Shown: positions 11,276 through 24,200 of the stretch, in pieces
Layout: each line of letters starts with the position of its first letter
How positions within the stretch are numbered: position 1 is the first letter of the stretch
Origin: Strigamia acuminata
Taxonomy: Eukaryota > Arthropoda > Chilopoda > Geophilomorpha > Linotaeniidae
NCBI GenBank assembly: GCA_949358305.1
Contig: OX442318.1
Location: forward strand, 792,501 to 856,500
Direction of reading: 5' to 3'
Length of the DNA: 64,000 bases
The notes under the pieces: model-generated
Databases searched by the model: none
What the model was told of the DNA's origin: nothing
The model's input: only the letters and a program-made list of their open reading frames with translations
Made by a program: the position numbers and the translations under genes

Positions 11276-14200
11276 CTAGGCAGTTTGGAGTGACGGGAAA
11301 TCGTTTTCGTCGTCGACTTTGGGGGCACTGGGCGTGGTGGGGCTCTTGCCCTTGCCGGGAGTGCGTGGGCCGCGTTCGGGGCGCGGTGTGCGTCCTCCGC
11401 GCTGCATTCCGTTCGGGCCGGATCGCTCGCGGTCGCCGCCGACTCCTCCTCCGCCGCCGCCGCCGTCCATCGGGCCTCCGCCTCCGCCGCCTCGTCCTCC
11501 GCCACCGCGGGCTCCTCGGCCACGGCCGCGGCCGCGACGGGAGTCTGAGAAGTTGATCTCGATGTCGACCAATTGCTTTTGACGTCCGCGGCGGACGACT
11601 TCCTCCTCGTCTTCCTGCAAAAGTTGAACACATTCAAATTAATTTTCGTCTCAAATATTCATTTTCAGGCCTTTTATGGCGACCATTTCGATTTTTGCAA
11701 TTAAATTATCGATATTTCAATCAAAATTTTGAGTTATCGAGTAAAATTATCGACATTTCGATCAAAATTTTGATTTATCGGGTAAAATTATCGATATTTC
11801 GATCAAAATTTTGATTTATCGGGTAAAATTATCGATATTTCGATCAAAATTTTGATTTATCGGGTAAAATTATCGATATTTCGATCAAAATTTTGATTTA
11901 TCGGGTAAAATTATCGATATTTCGATCAAAATTTTGATTTATCGGGTAAAATTATCGATATTTCAATCAAAATTTTAATTTATCGTGTAAAATTATCGAT
12001 ATTTCGATCAAAATTTTGATTTATCGAGTAAAATTATCGATATTCTAGTCTTTTATATTCAAATTTATCGATTTCTTGGTTAATTCTGGCCTTTTATATT
12101 CAAAATTATCGATTTCTTGGTTAATTCTGGTCTTTTATAATCAAAATTATCGATTTCTTGGACAATTCTGGTCTTTTACAGTCAAAATTATCGAATTTTT
12201 TGCATTATTTTGGTCTTTTATATTCAAAATGATCGATTTTTTTTGTATAATTCTGGTCTAATTCTTATTCTACCTCTTCCGATTCGCCTTCAACGCTGAC
12301 GACCTCCTTCTTCTTCAAAACATAGGTCTTTTTCCATTGCGAAGTGTCCTCGCCCTCGCCGGGTTTTCGCACGTTGAAGCGCGGCACGGCGCGGATCTTC
12401 TCCTGTTCGCGTTTCCATTCATCCAGGGTCATTTGTTTCGGTTCCTCCTCTTCGGTCGGTTTGTTTTCGTCCGTGGCCGGCTCACCGCTCTCTGCGGTCG
12501 CGGTCGGAGCCGTCGTTTCGTCCACCCTGAACAACCAACACAAAATTAAATGAATAAAACAAAATAAAACAAAATCTAATCTCGTCTTTACTTGGCATTT
12601 TCTATCGTCTGCTCGGCGGATTCCTCCGTGCGCTCGGCCCAATCGGTGTTTTCCTCATTCACAGCCGTATTGTTCATTTCTCTAAAAACGGAAACGCAAA
12701 CAAAAAATTTATCCAAAAATAGCGGACATTTTACAACAACCCCACAGCCAAAAATAGCCGAACCACGAACATTTTGTCACAACAAATTTTAAATAAAAAC
12801 GCCTCGACGCTCAAAACCACAAGATTTTCACCTTTTTGTCTCAAACTTCAACTGTTTCCACTAAAATTCTTTGATGAAACTCAAAATTCAATTTCCATCA
12901 TACACACATCGTGGAATATTCATCTCCCCACATTTTGCACACTGAGTTTAAAGAAACGATAATCTCAGCCGGCTTTGGTGGGCATTTTAAACAACTAAAA
13001 TAGACACTTACATCGAAGGTTTTTCCACCTCCAATGACTAAAAAAATAATCAAACACAATGTTTTTCCAACCAAAACAAGTGAAAAACGTTAAATTATAA
13101 CGTTTTCCCAGTTAAAACACCTGAAAAACGTTAAATTATAACGTTTTACCACCTAAAATAAATGAAAAACGTTAAAATATAATGTTTTACCAACTAAAAT
13201 AAATGAAAAACGTTAAAATATAACGTTTTACAAACTAAAATATATGAAAAACGTTTAATTATAACGTTTTACCAACTAAAATATATGAAATACGTTAAAA
13301 TATTACGTTTTACCAACTGAAATAAATAAAAAACGTTAAATTATAACGTTTTTCCAACTAAAATAAATGAAAAACATTTAATTACAACGTTTTACTACCA
13401 AAAATAAATGAAAAACGTTAAATTATGACGTTTTAACACCTAAAATAAATAAAAAACGTTAAATTATAACTTCTTCAAAGCCAAAACAAGTGAAAAACAT
13501 TTAATTACAACGTTTTACCACCAAAAATAAATGAAAAACGTTAAATTACAACGTTTTACCACCTAAAATAAATGAAAAACGTTAAATTATAACGTCTTCA
13601 AAGCCAAAACAAGTAAAAAACATTTAATTATAACGTTTTACCACCTAAAATAAATGAAAAACAAGTAAAAAACGTTAAATCCTAACGTTTTTCCAGCTGA
13701 AACAAAGGAAAAACCCTAGACTAATCCACTTGACACAAGAATGTCCCTTCCTTTGTTCCCGGGGATTAGTCCCCCCCTTTCCCACCCCCCACAATCAAAT
13801 TCCATTCTTTGCGAATTTCGCCCCAAACTTACTCCATGTCGTCTTTGACGGTCCCCCAGTTGTGCGGTCCACCGCCGTCGCGTTTCTCGAAGACTTTCAC
13901 ACTGCTATCAATAAAAATCAACTAAAAAAAGTCCAAATTTGCCGCCAAATCCCCACCTTCTGTCGCTGCCGCTTTGGCGGTCGAATTCCCGTTTGCCGCG
14001 GTTGTCGAACCCTCCGCGTCCACGTCCGCGGGCGCCCCCGCGTCCACCTCGGATTCCTCCGCGGTTGCTGCCGCGTCCACGGCCGTCGCCATCGATGCGT
14101 GGTTCACGCTCCCTAGAAAAAATAACAAAGATAAATTATTTAGAACTAAATTTAAATGTTTTTTTTTGTGTTTGTTTCCACTAAAATTCTTTGATGGAGT

Positions 14201-15475
14201 TTTTGAAAATTCAATTTCCATCATACACACATCGTGGAATATTCATCTCCCCATATTTTGCACACTGAGTTTAAAGAAATGATAATCTCAGCCGGCTATA
14301 ATGGGCATTTTAGGCGATTTTTAACGTTTTTCGGGCATTTTTCGATAATTTTTAATATTTTTCGGACATTTATCGACAAATTTCATCGATTTTTGTCCGT
14401 TTTCTGACAAATTTTAATGATTTTTGTCCGTTTTAGGACAAATTTCAATGATTTTTGTCAATTTGTCAACAAATTTCATCGATTTTTGTCCGTTTTCGGA
14501 CAAATTTCAATGATTTTGTCCATATTTCAACGTTTTACGGACATTTACTAAGATTTTTCACCCAGTTCTCGACAAATTTCAATGATTTTTGTCAATTTGT
14601 CAAGAAATTTCAACGATTTTGTCCATTTTTCAACGTTTTTCGGACATTTACTAATGTTTTTCACTCATTTTTCGATAAATTTTAATGATTTTGTCCATTT
14701 ACTCATGTTTTCCACCCATTTCTCGACAAATTTCATTGATTCCCAACGATTTTGTCCATTTTTCAACGTTTTACTCATGTTTTTCACCCATTTCTCGACA
14801 AATTTCATTGATCCCCAACGTTTTTCTCCAATTAATCGCCATTTGCGACCGTTTCAAAGCCACACAAAGCCATTCTCCATCATTTCCACCCGTTTTCGGA
14901 CCTGAATTCAGTACTAGGCGGCGGCGGTCCCCGTTGTTCGTCCCGATTCCGTCGATTTTTCCTCTCCTCCAAATCCTGCGGAAGTTCCCTCGGCGAAGTA
15001 CTAAACTTAACGTTACGATCCCGTTCAACCTGCGGCTTCTGCGATCGAATTTTATTGTTTTCCGGCACTGCAAACGAGACAAAAATCCAAATAAAACCCA
15101 AACAAAAACGCACAACAAACACAAAGCCCAAAAATCGATGCAAACGGCGCTATTACCTTTTTCCTCCTTCTTCGGAACAATCTCATGCGTCGTAGTTTTG
15201 GTCGGAGTGATTTCTTTCGTGGGTTTCTTGTTTGGCGTCACCGTGTTCGCCTGCACCGGCGTCGGCTGCTGTTGCTGTTTGTTCTTGGCAGTCGAGCTGG
15301 GCGAGACGGGCGATGCTTTGGTCGTTTTATTCTCTTTCTCGTGAAGTTTGTGCTCCTTCTTCTTCTCCCTTTCCTCCTCCTGCGCTTTCAGCAGTTCCAG
15401 CGGGTCCTCTTCCTCATTATAAAACAGAGCGTATCTATTTTTCACTCCGATCCCGTATGTGTTCTCCATTCTCAA
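11276..15475 (-). CDS. SERBP1: SERBP1/HABP4-family mRNA-binding protein, 7 exons
   Basis: Cytoplasmic and ribosome-associated RNA-binding protein of the HABP4_PAI-RBP1 family (fly homologue Vig). Exons: 15157-15475, 14902-15067, 13957-14112, 13833-13901, 12592-12681, 12274-12526, 11276-11614. Phases agree throughout, giving about 463 residues. Signatures in order: N-terminal NRYALFYNEEEDPLELLKAQ, an RG-rich block ending RGKREFDRQSGSDR, the family core EKRDGGGPHNWGTVKDDME, then MTLDEWKREQEK, RKPGEGEDTSQWKK, DIEINFSDSRRGRGRG, and the C-terminal NDFPSLQTA like vertebrate DPEAFPALA. Two ATGs lie two codons apart at the start; either may be used. Arginine-rich and proline-rich frames opposite the last exon are shadows of its RGG repeats. 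The gene shares a promoter with ZNF367. Confidence 0.95.
11690..12260. repeat. Intronic minisatellite, 41-bp unit rich in ATCGAT
   Basis: Eight to nine copies of a 41-bp unit containing AAAATTATCGATATTTCGAT, then a second diverged array (12046-12260) with TTTTATATTCAAAATTATCG. It fills the last SERBP1 intron. Confidence 0.9.
13065..13700. repeat. Intronic minisatellite, ~40-bp unit with palindromic AACGTTAAATTATAACGTT core
   Basis: Tandem copies of AAAAACGTTAAATTATAACG followed by TTTTACCACCTAAAATAAAT. Each unit contains an AACGTT...AACGTT inverted pair. It lies in the SERBP1 intron between 12681 and 13833. Confidence 0.9.
14320..14830. repeat. Intronic degenerate tandem repeat (GACAAATTTCAATGATTTTT)
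   Basis: Repeated GACAAATTTCAATGATTTTT and TTTTTCACCCATTTCTCGAC blocks in the SERBP1 intron between 14112 and 14902. Phenylalanine-rich frames here are translations of the repeat. Confidence 0.85.
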
Positions 15476-15918
15476 ATAATCCCCTTATTCGAGAGGATGT
15501 CGATGGATATTTTGGCCCTTGCCAGTCGTTTGCAGTGACAATCATCCAAAATGGCGAGCATCAGATTCCTTACCGAAAGGAAGCATGGGATCCCGGAAGT
15601 GAATAAACGTCATTCAATGTCCAAAACCTTAAACGAAAATCATTAATTGTGACGTCAATTCTTAAAGTTGAAACACAAATGTGGAAATAAATGTAAAAAC
15701 CCCGTGAAAACGGCGAAAGATATAACCGAACAATTTTTAATACCGAAATAAATCGAATTGATAATTTTAAAAACGCAAATCGTTTCAAAACCGCAATTAA
15801 TCACGTGACCTTTCTGCGGCGCTGGAATTCGGCGGGAATTCGCGCGGCAAGTTCCAGCTTTTTAATTTGGCGGGAATCTACGACAACACAAGCGCGGCGT
15901 GCGAAACCCGAGAGAAAA
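15476..15918. promoter_or_regulatory. Bidirectional promoter between SERBP1 and ZNF367
   Basis: 443 bp separate the two divergent start codons. The ZNF367-proximal part has a CACGTG E-box at 15802-15807 and two E2F-like boxes. In-frame sequence upstream of the chosen ZNF367 ATG lacks an ATG, so it is treated as leader. Confidence 0.6.
15828..15876 (+). promoter_or_regulatory. Pair of E2F-like boxes upstream of ZNF367
   Basis: TTCGGCGGGAA at 15828-15838 and TTTGGCGGGAA at 15866-15876 match the E2F/DP consensus TTTSSCGC with flanking GGGAA. They lie 43-91 bp before the ZNF367 ATG. Regulation in late G1/S is an inference from the motif. Confidence 0.55.
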
Positions 15919-17501
<1,583 letters not shown>

Positions 17502-17580
17502 TTTTTTTAAAAATTTGAAATTTCACAATTCTATTCTATTTGCACATATTTTAAAAGAAGAAAAATTTATGTATCATACG

Positions 17581-17586
17581 ATTAAA
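17581..17586 (+). terminator. Poly(A) signal ATTAAA of ZNF367
   Basis: ATTAAA 80 bp after the ZNF367 stop codon; the only plausible plus-strand signal in the short gap. Confidence 0.55.
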
Positions 17587-17588
17587 CA

Positions 17589-17594
17589 TTTATT
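17589..17594 (-). terminator. Poly(A) signal AATAAA of EIF2B2
   Basis: Minus-strand AATAAA 24 bp after the EIF2B2 stop, three bases from the opposing ZNF367 signal. Cleavage of each transcript would fall inside the other gene's terminal region. Confidence 0.6.
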
Positions 17595-17617
17595 ATCATA
17601 GTTTGCGTGGCGTTTCG

Positions 17618-20242
17618 TTAAACGAGGCATTCTTCGGTGGGGTAGAGGTCGTTGAGGAGCCGGTAGACGTAGGACGGAGCGTTTCCGCCGCTGAAATTGA
17701 GATTTTTCGTTATTTTTGGTTTAAAATTGAATCAGTTGTTTTGTTTTACATGTTTGATATGAAGGAGGTGACGAGGTTGGGGGGGACGTAGTCGAATGTG
17801 GGGTTCTCGACGGTGAGGTGCGAGAGGTGCGCGGATTGGCCGTAGTTGAGCATCGGGTGCGCGGAGGCGATTTTGTTGGCGGCGTGTTGGTCGGAGCATA
17901 AGTAGTCCGGGGAGAGTTTGAACATGGCGGCGCAGACGATGAGCTGTTTGTGATGGAGAGTGTTTTTTTTGGTTATTTTGGTTTTGTGGGTTTTTGTGGT
18001 TTTTTTTTTTGTTTACGGGAACTGAGAAGTATTTGGCGGCGAGAGCGATGGCGTGGGATCCGTTGGCGGCTTTGAGTCTGTGGAATAAATAAGATTTAGT
18101 CAATATTTTCAATGTTTTTTTGTGGGAAATTCTTTTTTTCGTTGTATGTTATTCAATTTTTGTGGAAAATTTTACATTTTTCGTAGGGGATGTTCGGTTT
18201 TTATCAATTTTTATACGGGGAATTCAATTTTTATACGGGAAAGTCAATTTTTATACGGGAAATTCAATTTTTATACCCGAAATTCAACTTTTATAGGGAA
18301 ATTCAATTTTTATACGCAAAATTCAATTTTTATACGCAAAATTCAATTTTTATACGCAAAATTCAATTTTTATACGCAATAAAATTTTCATACGCGAAAT
18401 TAACTTTTCATACGCAAACTTAAGTTTTCATACGCGAAATTAAATTTTTTTACGCAAAATTCAATTTTTAGAAGCAAAATTCAATTTTTAGAAGCAAAAT
18501 TCAATTTTTATATGCGAAATTCAATTTTTATATGCGAAATTCAATTTTTAGAAGCAAAATTCAATTTTTATATGCGAAATTCAATTTTTATATGCGAAAT
18601 TCAATTTTTATATGCAAAATTCAATTTTTATACCCGAAATTCAACTTTTATATGTGAAATTTAATTTTTATACGGGAAATTCAATTTTTATACGCAAAAT
18701 TAAATTTTTATACCCGAAATTAAATTTTTATACGCGAAATTCAATTACAATCAATTTTTAAGTTGAAAATTCAATTTTAACAATTTTTATACACAAAATT
18801 CAATTTTATCAATTTTTACATCAAAAATTTAATTTTATTGATTTTTACGTCTAAAATTCAATTTTATCAATTTTTACGTCAAAAATTCAATTTTATCAAT
18901 TTTTACGTCAAAAATTCAATTTCATCAATTTTTACGTCAAAAATTCAATTTTATCAATTTTTACGTCAAAAATTCAATTTATCACAAAAAATTTATCTTT
19001 GTCAAGTAAAAATTCAATTTCCACGTCTCTTTTTTTCCCGTTAACACTTTTCAAAAGCGAAAAACAAACCACATTTACCCTCCATTCGCCAAAATGATAT
19101 CCGTTCCTAAAATGACTTTATTCACACGCGACATAACAGCAAAAATGGACGCATCCGTAATAAGAGTCACTTTAATTCCTTCCTTAGCCAAATCCCTCGC
19201 CATTTCTTGACCCTAAAACCAAAACAACCTCAAACAAAACCATCAACACCAAACTCCAAAACCAACAATTACGTCATAAATCGGCGCATGCTCAGCAACG
19301 ATCACTTGAAACTTCACCTTCCTCGTCGCTTTCTACAAAAAACAAACAAAATCAAACCCAACTCCCAAACCCCCAAAACCTGCGCAAAACCTGCGCAAAA
19401 CCTTAAAAAACGCCGCAACCGTCTTCGATTTCCCTGACGTCATAATCACCTCATCCGCGTGAATATAACGCGGCGCCTGCGCAGCGATGTTGTACGCACT
19501 CGACTCCAATTCCACCAACAACTCGCTGATCGCGTCCAAAATCGCCACCTAAAATTTTAAAATTTAAAATTTCTACTTTTAAATTTTCACAACAAAATTA
19601 ATCACTTGCAACCCGTGCACCGACATCTGTTGGTGCTGCAACTGACCGCCGTAAGATGTCGTCGTCAACATCAATTTCTGCAGCGATTCTTGATGCACGC
19701 CTTCGGGATGACTGAAATTCCATCAAAAATCAATGAAATATCGACTAAATCGCTCCTTTTTACCCCGTGCGTTCATCCTGGATGATTTTAATGACTGGAA
19801 ATAAAAGAAACTGCTCAATTTTATCAAATTATTTCGATTTTTTGGCTTTTTTTCGCGCGCACCTCGTTGCACCATGTTCCTTACGATGCTTTCTTCGGCC
19901 AGTGCTTCGTTCAATTTCTGTCCGGCCGATTTTATGACGTCTAGTAATTGTCTAGAAAGGAATTGGAATCGTTAGAAATCGTTTTGAGTTTAATTTGGTG
20001 GATTTTAAGACGAAACTCGGCGGGTAAGTCGACGTTTTCTACGATTTCCTTCAGTAAGTTCACCGCCGCTCGGGCCAAGTCGTACGACGACGTTAATTTC
20101 CTGAAATTAGGAAAAAGGTTGAAATGTTGTATTTTTTTTAAAATGGTTTATTTATTTATTTATTTAATTACCCCGAGAGCACTTCGTTCGTAAAAGATGA
20201 TGTTTTTTCTTCCAGCATTGCGTGGTACGTGTGATCCGCCAT
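17618..20242 (-). CDS. EIF2B2: Translation initiation factor eIF2B subunit beta, 11 exons
   Basis: Regulatory subunit of the cytoplasmic eIF2B complex that recharges eIF2 with GTP. Exons: 20172-20242, 20017-20100, 19863-19951, 19764-19794, 19606-19711, 19402-19548, 19273-19332, 19079-19212, 18017-18077, 17750-17943, 17618-17690. The total is 349 residues against 351 in human. Family signatures: [105 protein letters not shown], and the end [20 protein letters not shown]. The start ([13 protein letters not shown]) and the donor of exon 2 (GA/GTTTCG) rest on phase and fit to the human alignment. The ZNF367 and EIF2B2 3' ends converge. Confidence 0.96.
18200..19015. repeat. Intronic minisatellite, 19-20-bp unit (AAATTCAATTTTTATACGC), grading into a second array
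   Basis: About 27 copies of AAATTCAATTTTTATACGC and variants to about 18740. A second array of TTTTTACGTCAAAAATTCAA units follows to about 19000. It fills the EIF2B2 intron between 18077 and 19079. Confidence 0.9.
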
Positions 20243-21261
20243 TTTCGAGTTTCCTAGTGGCAGAAATTGGAAACTGAAATAGCGCCATAACCGAATCCTT
20301 TTCATGAATGAATGAGAGAAATGATATAGAAAAATGCAAAGACAAACAATTTTGATTTTATAAATTCCTGAAATAAATTTTTCAAAAAGGTTTCTTCATT
20401 TTCATAATTTTTTTTTATTTCATTATTATTTACTGTGCAAAGAAAAGAAGGGGCGTGTCATCTAGCGCGACTTTTTGGTACAGCGTCGCAACTTGCACCC
20501 CCATTTCTGTAAAATAAAACCACACAAAATTGAGAAAAAATATCGGCTTTTGCTGTGTAAAGAAACCAACATTTCCAACATCATAAAAAGAAATAATGAT
20601 TACTATAAGAGCGAGCAACTGTCACATAAAAATGATTGATGTTTAACATAAAACAAGCAGTCGAAATGTCGATTTTTAAAGTCCACATATGGACACAACC
20701 TCACCTCATTTCACAAACAAACCACAGGTGGATGAAAAGGCAGTGCCAATGTTGATACAGCTTGACCTCAGTGGTTTTCTCAAAAACTCAAAAAATTTTT
20801 GTTTTTGGAAGTTCTGACATCATAAAATGATGAATTTACTACACAAAATTGTTCTTAGCTTTGAAGAACAGCAAAAACGAAAGATTTATTAAGGTAAGCT
20901 TGGTTTTCTACTTTTCGACAATCGGACCAGTTAAATGATAATGAAAATTAATTGATTGCTTACTGAACCAAACACCAAATGTCAAGTGAGCTTGAAAAAT
21001 ACATTCAAATCAATTCAAATTAAATGCATTGAATTGCTCAAATTTTATTTCATTTCTCTTAAAAATTCATTGCATTTGGTGCATATTGTGCACTAGCTGT
21101 CAGTCATTCAGAACAAAAATACATTTTATGGTTTCTTTCCAAGAAATAAACTGATCGTAAATCAGATTCAGGGTAACACCCACCACTACGTACTATATAT
21201 TCAAAGTTTATATTCATTCAGATTCGTTTTTCTGTAAACAGCATAAACAGAAAACGAAAAT
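20243..21261. other. Intergenic region between divergent EIF2B2 and channel gene A
   Basis: 1.02 kb with no supportable gene. It should contain the EIF2B2 promoter and leader and the promoter of gene A. I see no strong motif. The switch from minisatellite-rich to transposon-rich sequence happens here. Confidence 0.4.
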
Positions 21262-24200
21262 ATGCCCGAGCTTCAACAATTTGACCGAATTCAACAACTA
21301 AGAAAGCGACGACTGCAACACATTGTTGGTACAGTCATGGCGGAGCAATCGGAGATACCATCATTCGTTAAATCACTGAAAAACATTTCAAAACAGAAAA
21401 GAAAGTCTTTCTGTCTGTTTTTCACATTACTCATTGTCAATTTGGCAGTGTGTGTTTACCAAACAGCAGATCGGATATTGCATTACATGGATGAACCGAC
21501 AACAGTCAATGTGCACTTCGTTGAAACAACACATGGTATGTCTCCGTATGTTTTTGTTTTCCCAGAAACAACACAAGAATTTAATGAATTCGATGCAAAA
21601 ATGCTTGGCAGTAATGACTCCCTTAAAGAGTGCCGGGGTCTAACACATTTATTAAGTTTCCGAACTTACAATTTACTTCATGTTTTAAAATATTTGAGTA
21701 TTCCTAGCTACATAACTGAAGCACATTTTGCAATGGTAAAATTGCATTTTCCTTTCGTTCTTTTTACCAATACATGAGCAATTCTTTTTAGGGAAAATCA
21801 CGCATTAATCTCACAATTCAAAGCTTGGATGCTTTTAGGAGACCTACTGCTCAAGTTTCAAGTCGTAAGTAACAAAATCAACAAAAACACAAGCACAATT
21901 ATCATTTCTAAATCCATTTTTGTTGATTAGCATTGTGGCTGCCATATGGAAATTCCGACTACAAGATGGTGATCAAACTTAAATTCCCAGCAGATTGCTA
22001 CCAAGTTAAGGTAACTTTTTAATGCTGTAAAAGTTACAAAAATTAGTCTGATCTCGAATATGTGGCTAAATTCAGTCGTAGACAAAAAAAACTTCCTTTC
22101 AGATACGCCGTTTTAAGTTTATCCACAGTGTTGGGCACGGTACAGTACCGGTACAGTACCGCCGGTACCGGTACTGTACCGCAGCCCTGTCCCGCGGTAC
22201 TTTTCCTAGTCTACGGAAGTACCGCGTACTTGTACCGCGGTACTTTCGGCGCCCTGTAGTACCGGTACCGTAAATTTCCGGTACATCTTGCGGTACACGG
22301 GAAAACGCGAGAAAACACGAGATTCACGTGTTTTCTCCCGTTTTCCACGTTAAAGTTAAAAATTTGATATTTGTACTCATTCAAAGTGAGTATAAACATC
22401 AATAAGTTGTAATATTTGTAATACTTTTTGCTAATAAATTAAAATTAAGTCTTATTTTAACCAAAATTATAGTTGTTTTTAATTGTAATTCAAAATTGTG
22501 GGCTGGTGCTTCACTGCAGTGCACCCGTCAAAAAACAGGTGAATGTACGTGCGCACGACGTGTTATTCTAATGAAAACTATAATTTTGGTTGAAATAAGA
22601 TTTCATTTTAAATTATTAGCAAAAAATATTACAAATATTACAACTTATTGACGTTTATACTCACTTTGAATGAGTACAAACATCAAATTTTTAACTTTAA
22701 AGTGGAAAACGGGAGAGAACACTGCGTGTTTTCTCGCGTTTTCCCGTGTACCGCGAGATGTACCGCAAAATCCCGACACCGGTACTGTACCGGGACCGTG
22801 GTACTTTTTGAGGACGCAGCAAGTACCGGTACCGGGACCGCGGTACATTTAAGCGTCGACGGAAGTACTGCGTACTTGTATTGCGGTACGTGTTGGGAGT
22901 ACCGTGCCCAACACTGTTTATCCATCATTATTTGCCAAGTCTAACTTTTAATACTGTTGCTAGGGCAAGACGAGAGGACCGATCAAGATTGATGCCATTG
23001 AATCTCATTGGATTTTTATGCCACCTGGTGGATTAAATTAAAACAGCTAAACTGAAGGGAAGTTTTTTTTGTTCACAACTGTACATCAGCTTACCGATCA
23101 GTTCCTGATATTGTCGTAATCATCCAATTTTTGATTCGAGTCCATCGGCATCGCTTTCGCTTTGCAATTTTCAATGTTGTATTGCAGTAAATTTTCCTCT
23201 ACGTATTTCGACCGTTGAAAGCATACTCCCATATTGTCTTGCTCCACTTGAATTCCGAGTATCAAGGATAATTGAATGATTTAATGATTGCCTTTGCGGC
23301 TCCGTTATCTCCTAACCGTTTAACTTGGTATTAACATTTTCAGATTTTAATACATCCTTCGACAGTCATTCATCATTTAAATGCCGAATATGCAGGCATG
23401 TCTTTTGTACTGAAAGAATATACTACAGATGAAACATATAGATGTATTGCTAAAACAAATTTGGAAAAAGTAAGAAAACCAACAAATTTTAAAAGAAATA
23501 TGAAGTATAAAAATACTACACAAAATATTTTTTAAAAAATGCCTAATGGAATACTTTTGTCATCTATATCAAATGTGGATATAAATATCAATATTATTTC
23601 AGATCTTCTAAGAATTAAACATCTCACAAAATAATCTAAACGAAACTACACAAATTGTTTTCCAGTTTCACTTCCTCAACACGAAGAAAAATCCTTGCGA
23701 CAACAATTTGCACGGCTGTTTGTATCATTGCCTTATGAAAAATTTTACTTGCAGGTACAGTAAATTTTTCATATTAATAAAATTATTACAACCATTATTA
23801 AGGTACAATTGTGGTTATAAACATTGTCGTTGAGTTAGCTTCGTGCTACTCAAGTTTGAAAGAAATGTTTTTATTTTTGATCACGAGAAAGACAGAACAA
23901 GTCTACAGTAAGGGGTTTCATTAAATGAGCGATTATTGTGATTAGTTGATTATTGCAATAATCATAATCACTCAATTATTGAGGGCCCAACAAAAATCTG
24001 ATTATGTGATTATTGTTACGTTACATTATACATTATACATTAATTAAACATTTCTCAGATATCCGTTTCACGATGCAAGAAAACTACCAGAATGCAAAGA
24101 TGAATATCTAAGAGATCGCCAAGCGGAGTTAGAGACTAATCTTATACATTATGATGGAAGAGAAACGTGCAACTGTCTTGATTTGTGTGATGTGACCCAA

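Noticed and set aside
11211-11637. Long Arg-rich and Pro-rich frames on both strands opposite the last SERBP1 exon
   Set aside because: They are shadows of the GC-rich RGG repeat; only the frame ending NDFPSLQTA fits the family.
13020-13060. Possible 26-base extra exon of SERBP1 (acceptor TTTTTAG, donor GTAAGT)
   Set aside because: Its length breaks the frame. Joining 13833 directly to 12681 keeps phase and gives a sensible protein.
22103-23040. Open stretch across the hAT MITE reading IRRFKFIHHYLPSLTF... once the element is removed, as a possible exon 4 of gene A
   Set aside because: Gene B and C exon 4 align in position, phase and length with 23344-23469 instead, and this stretch has no good match in either paralogue.
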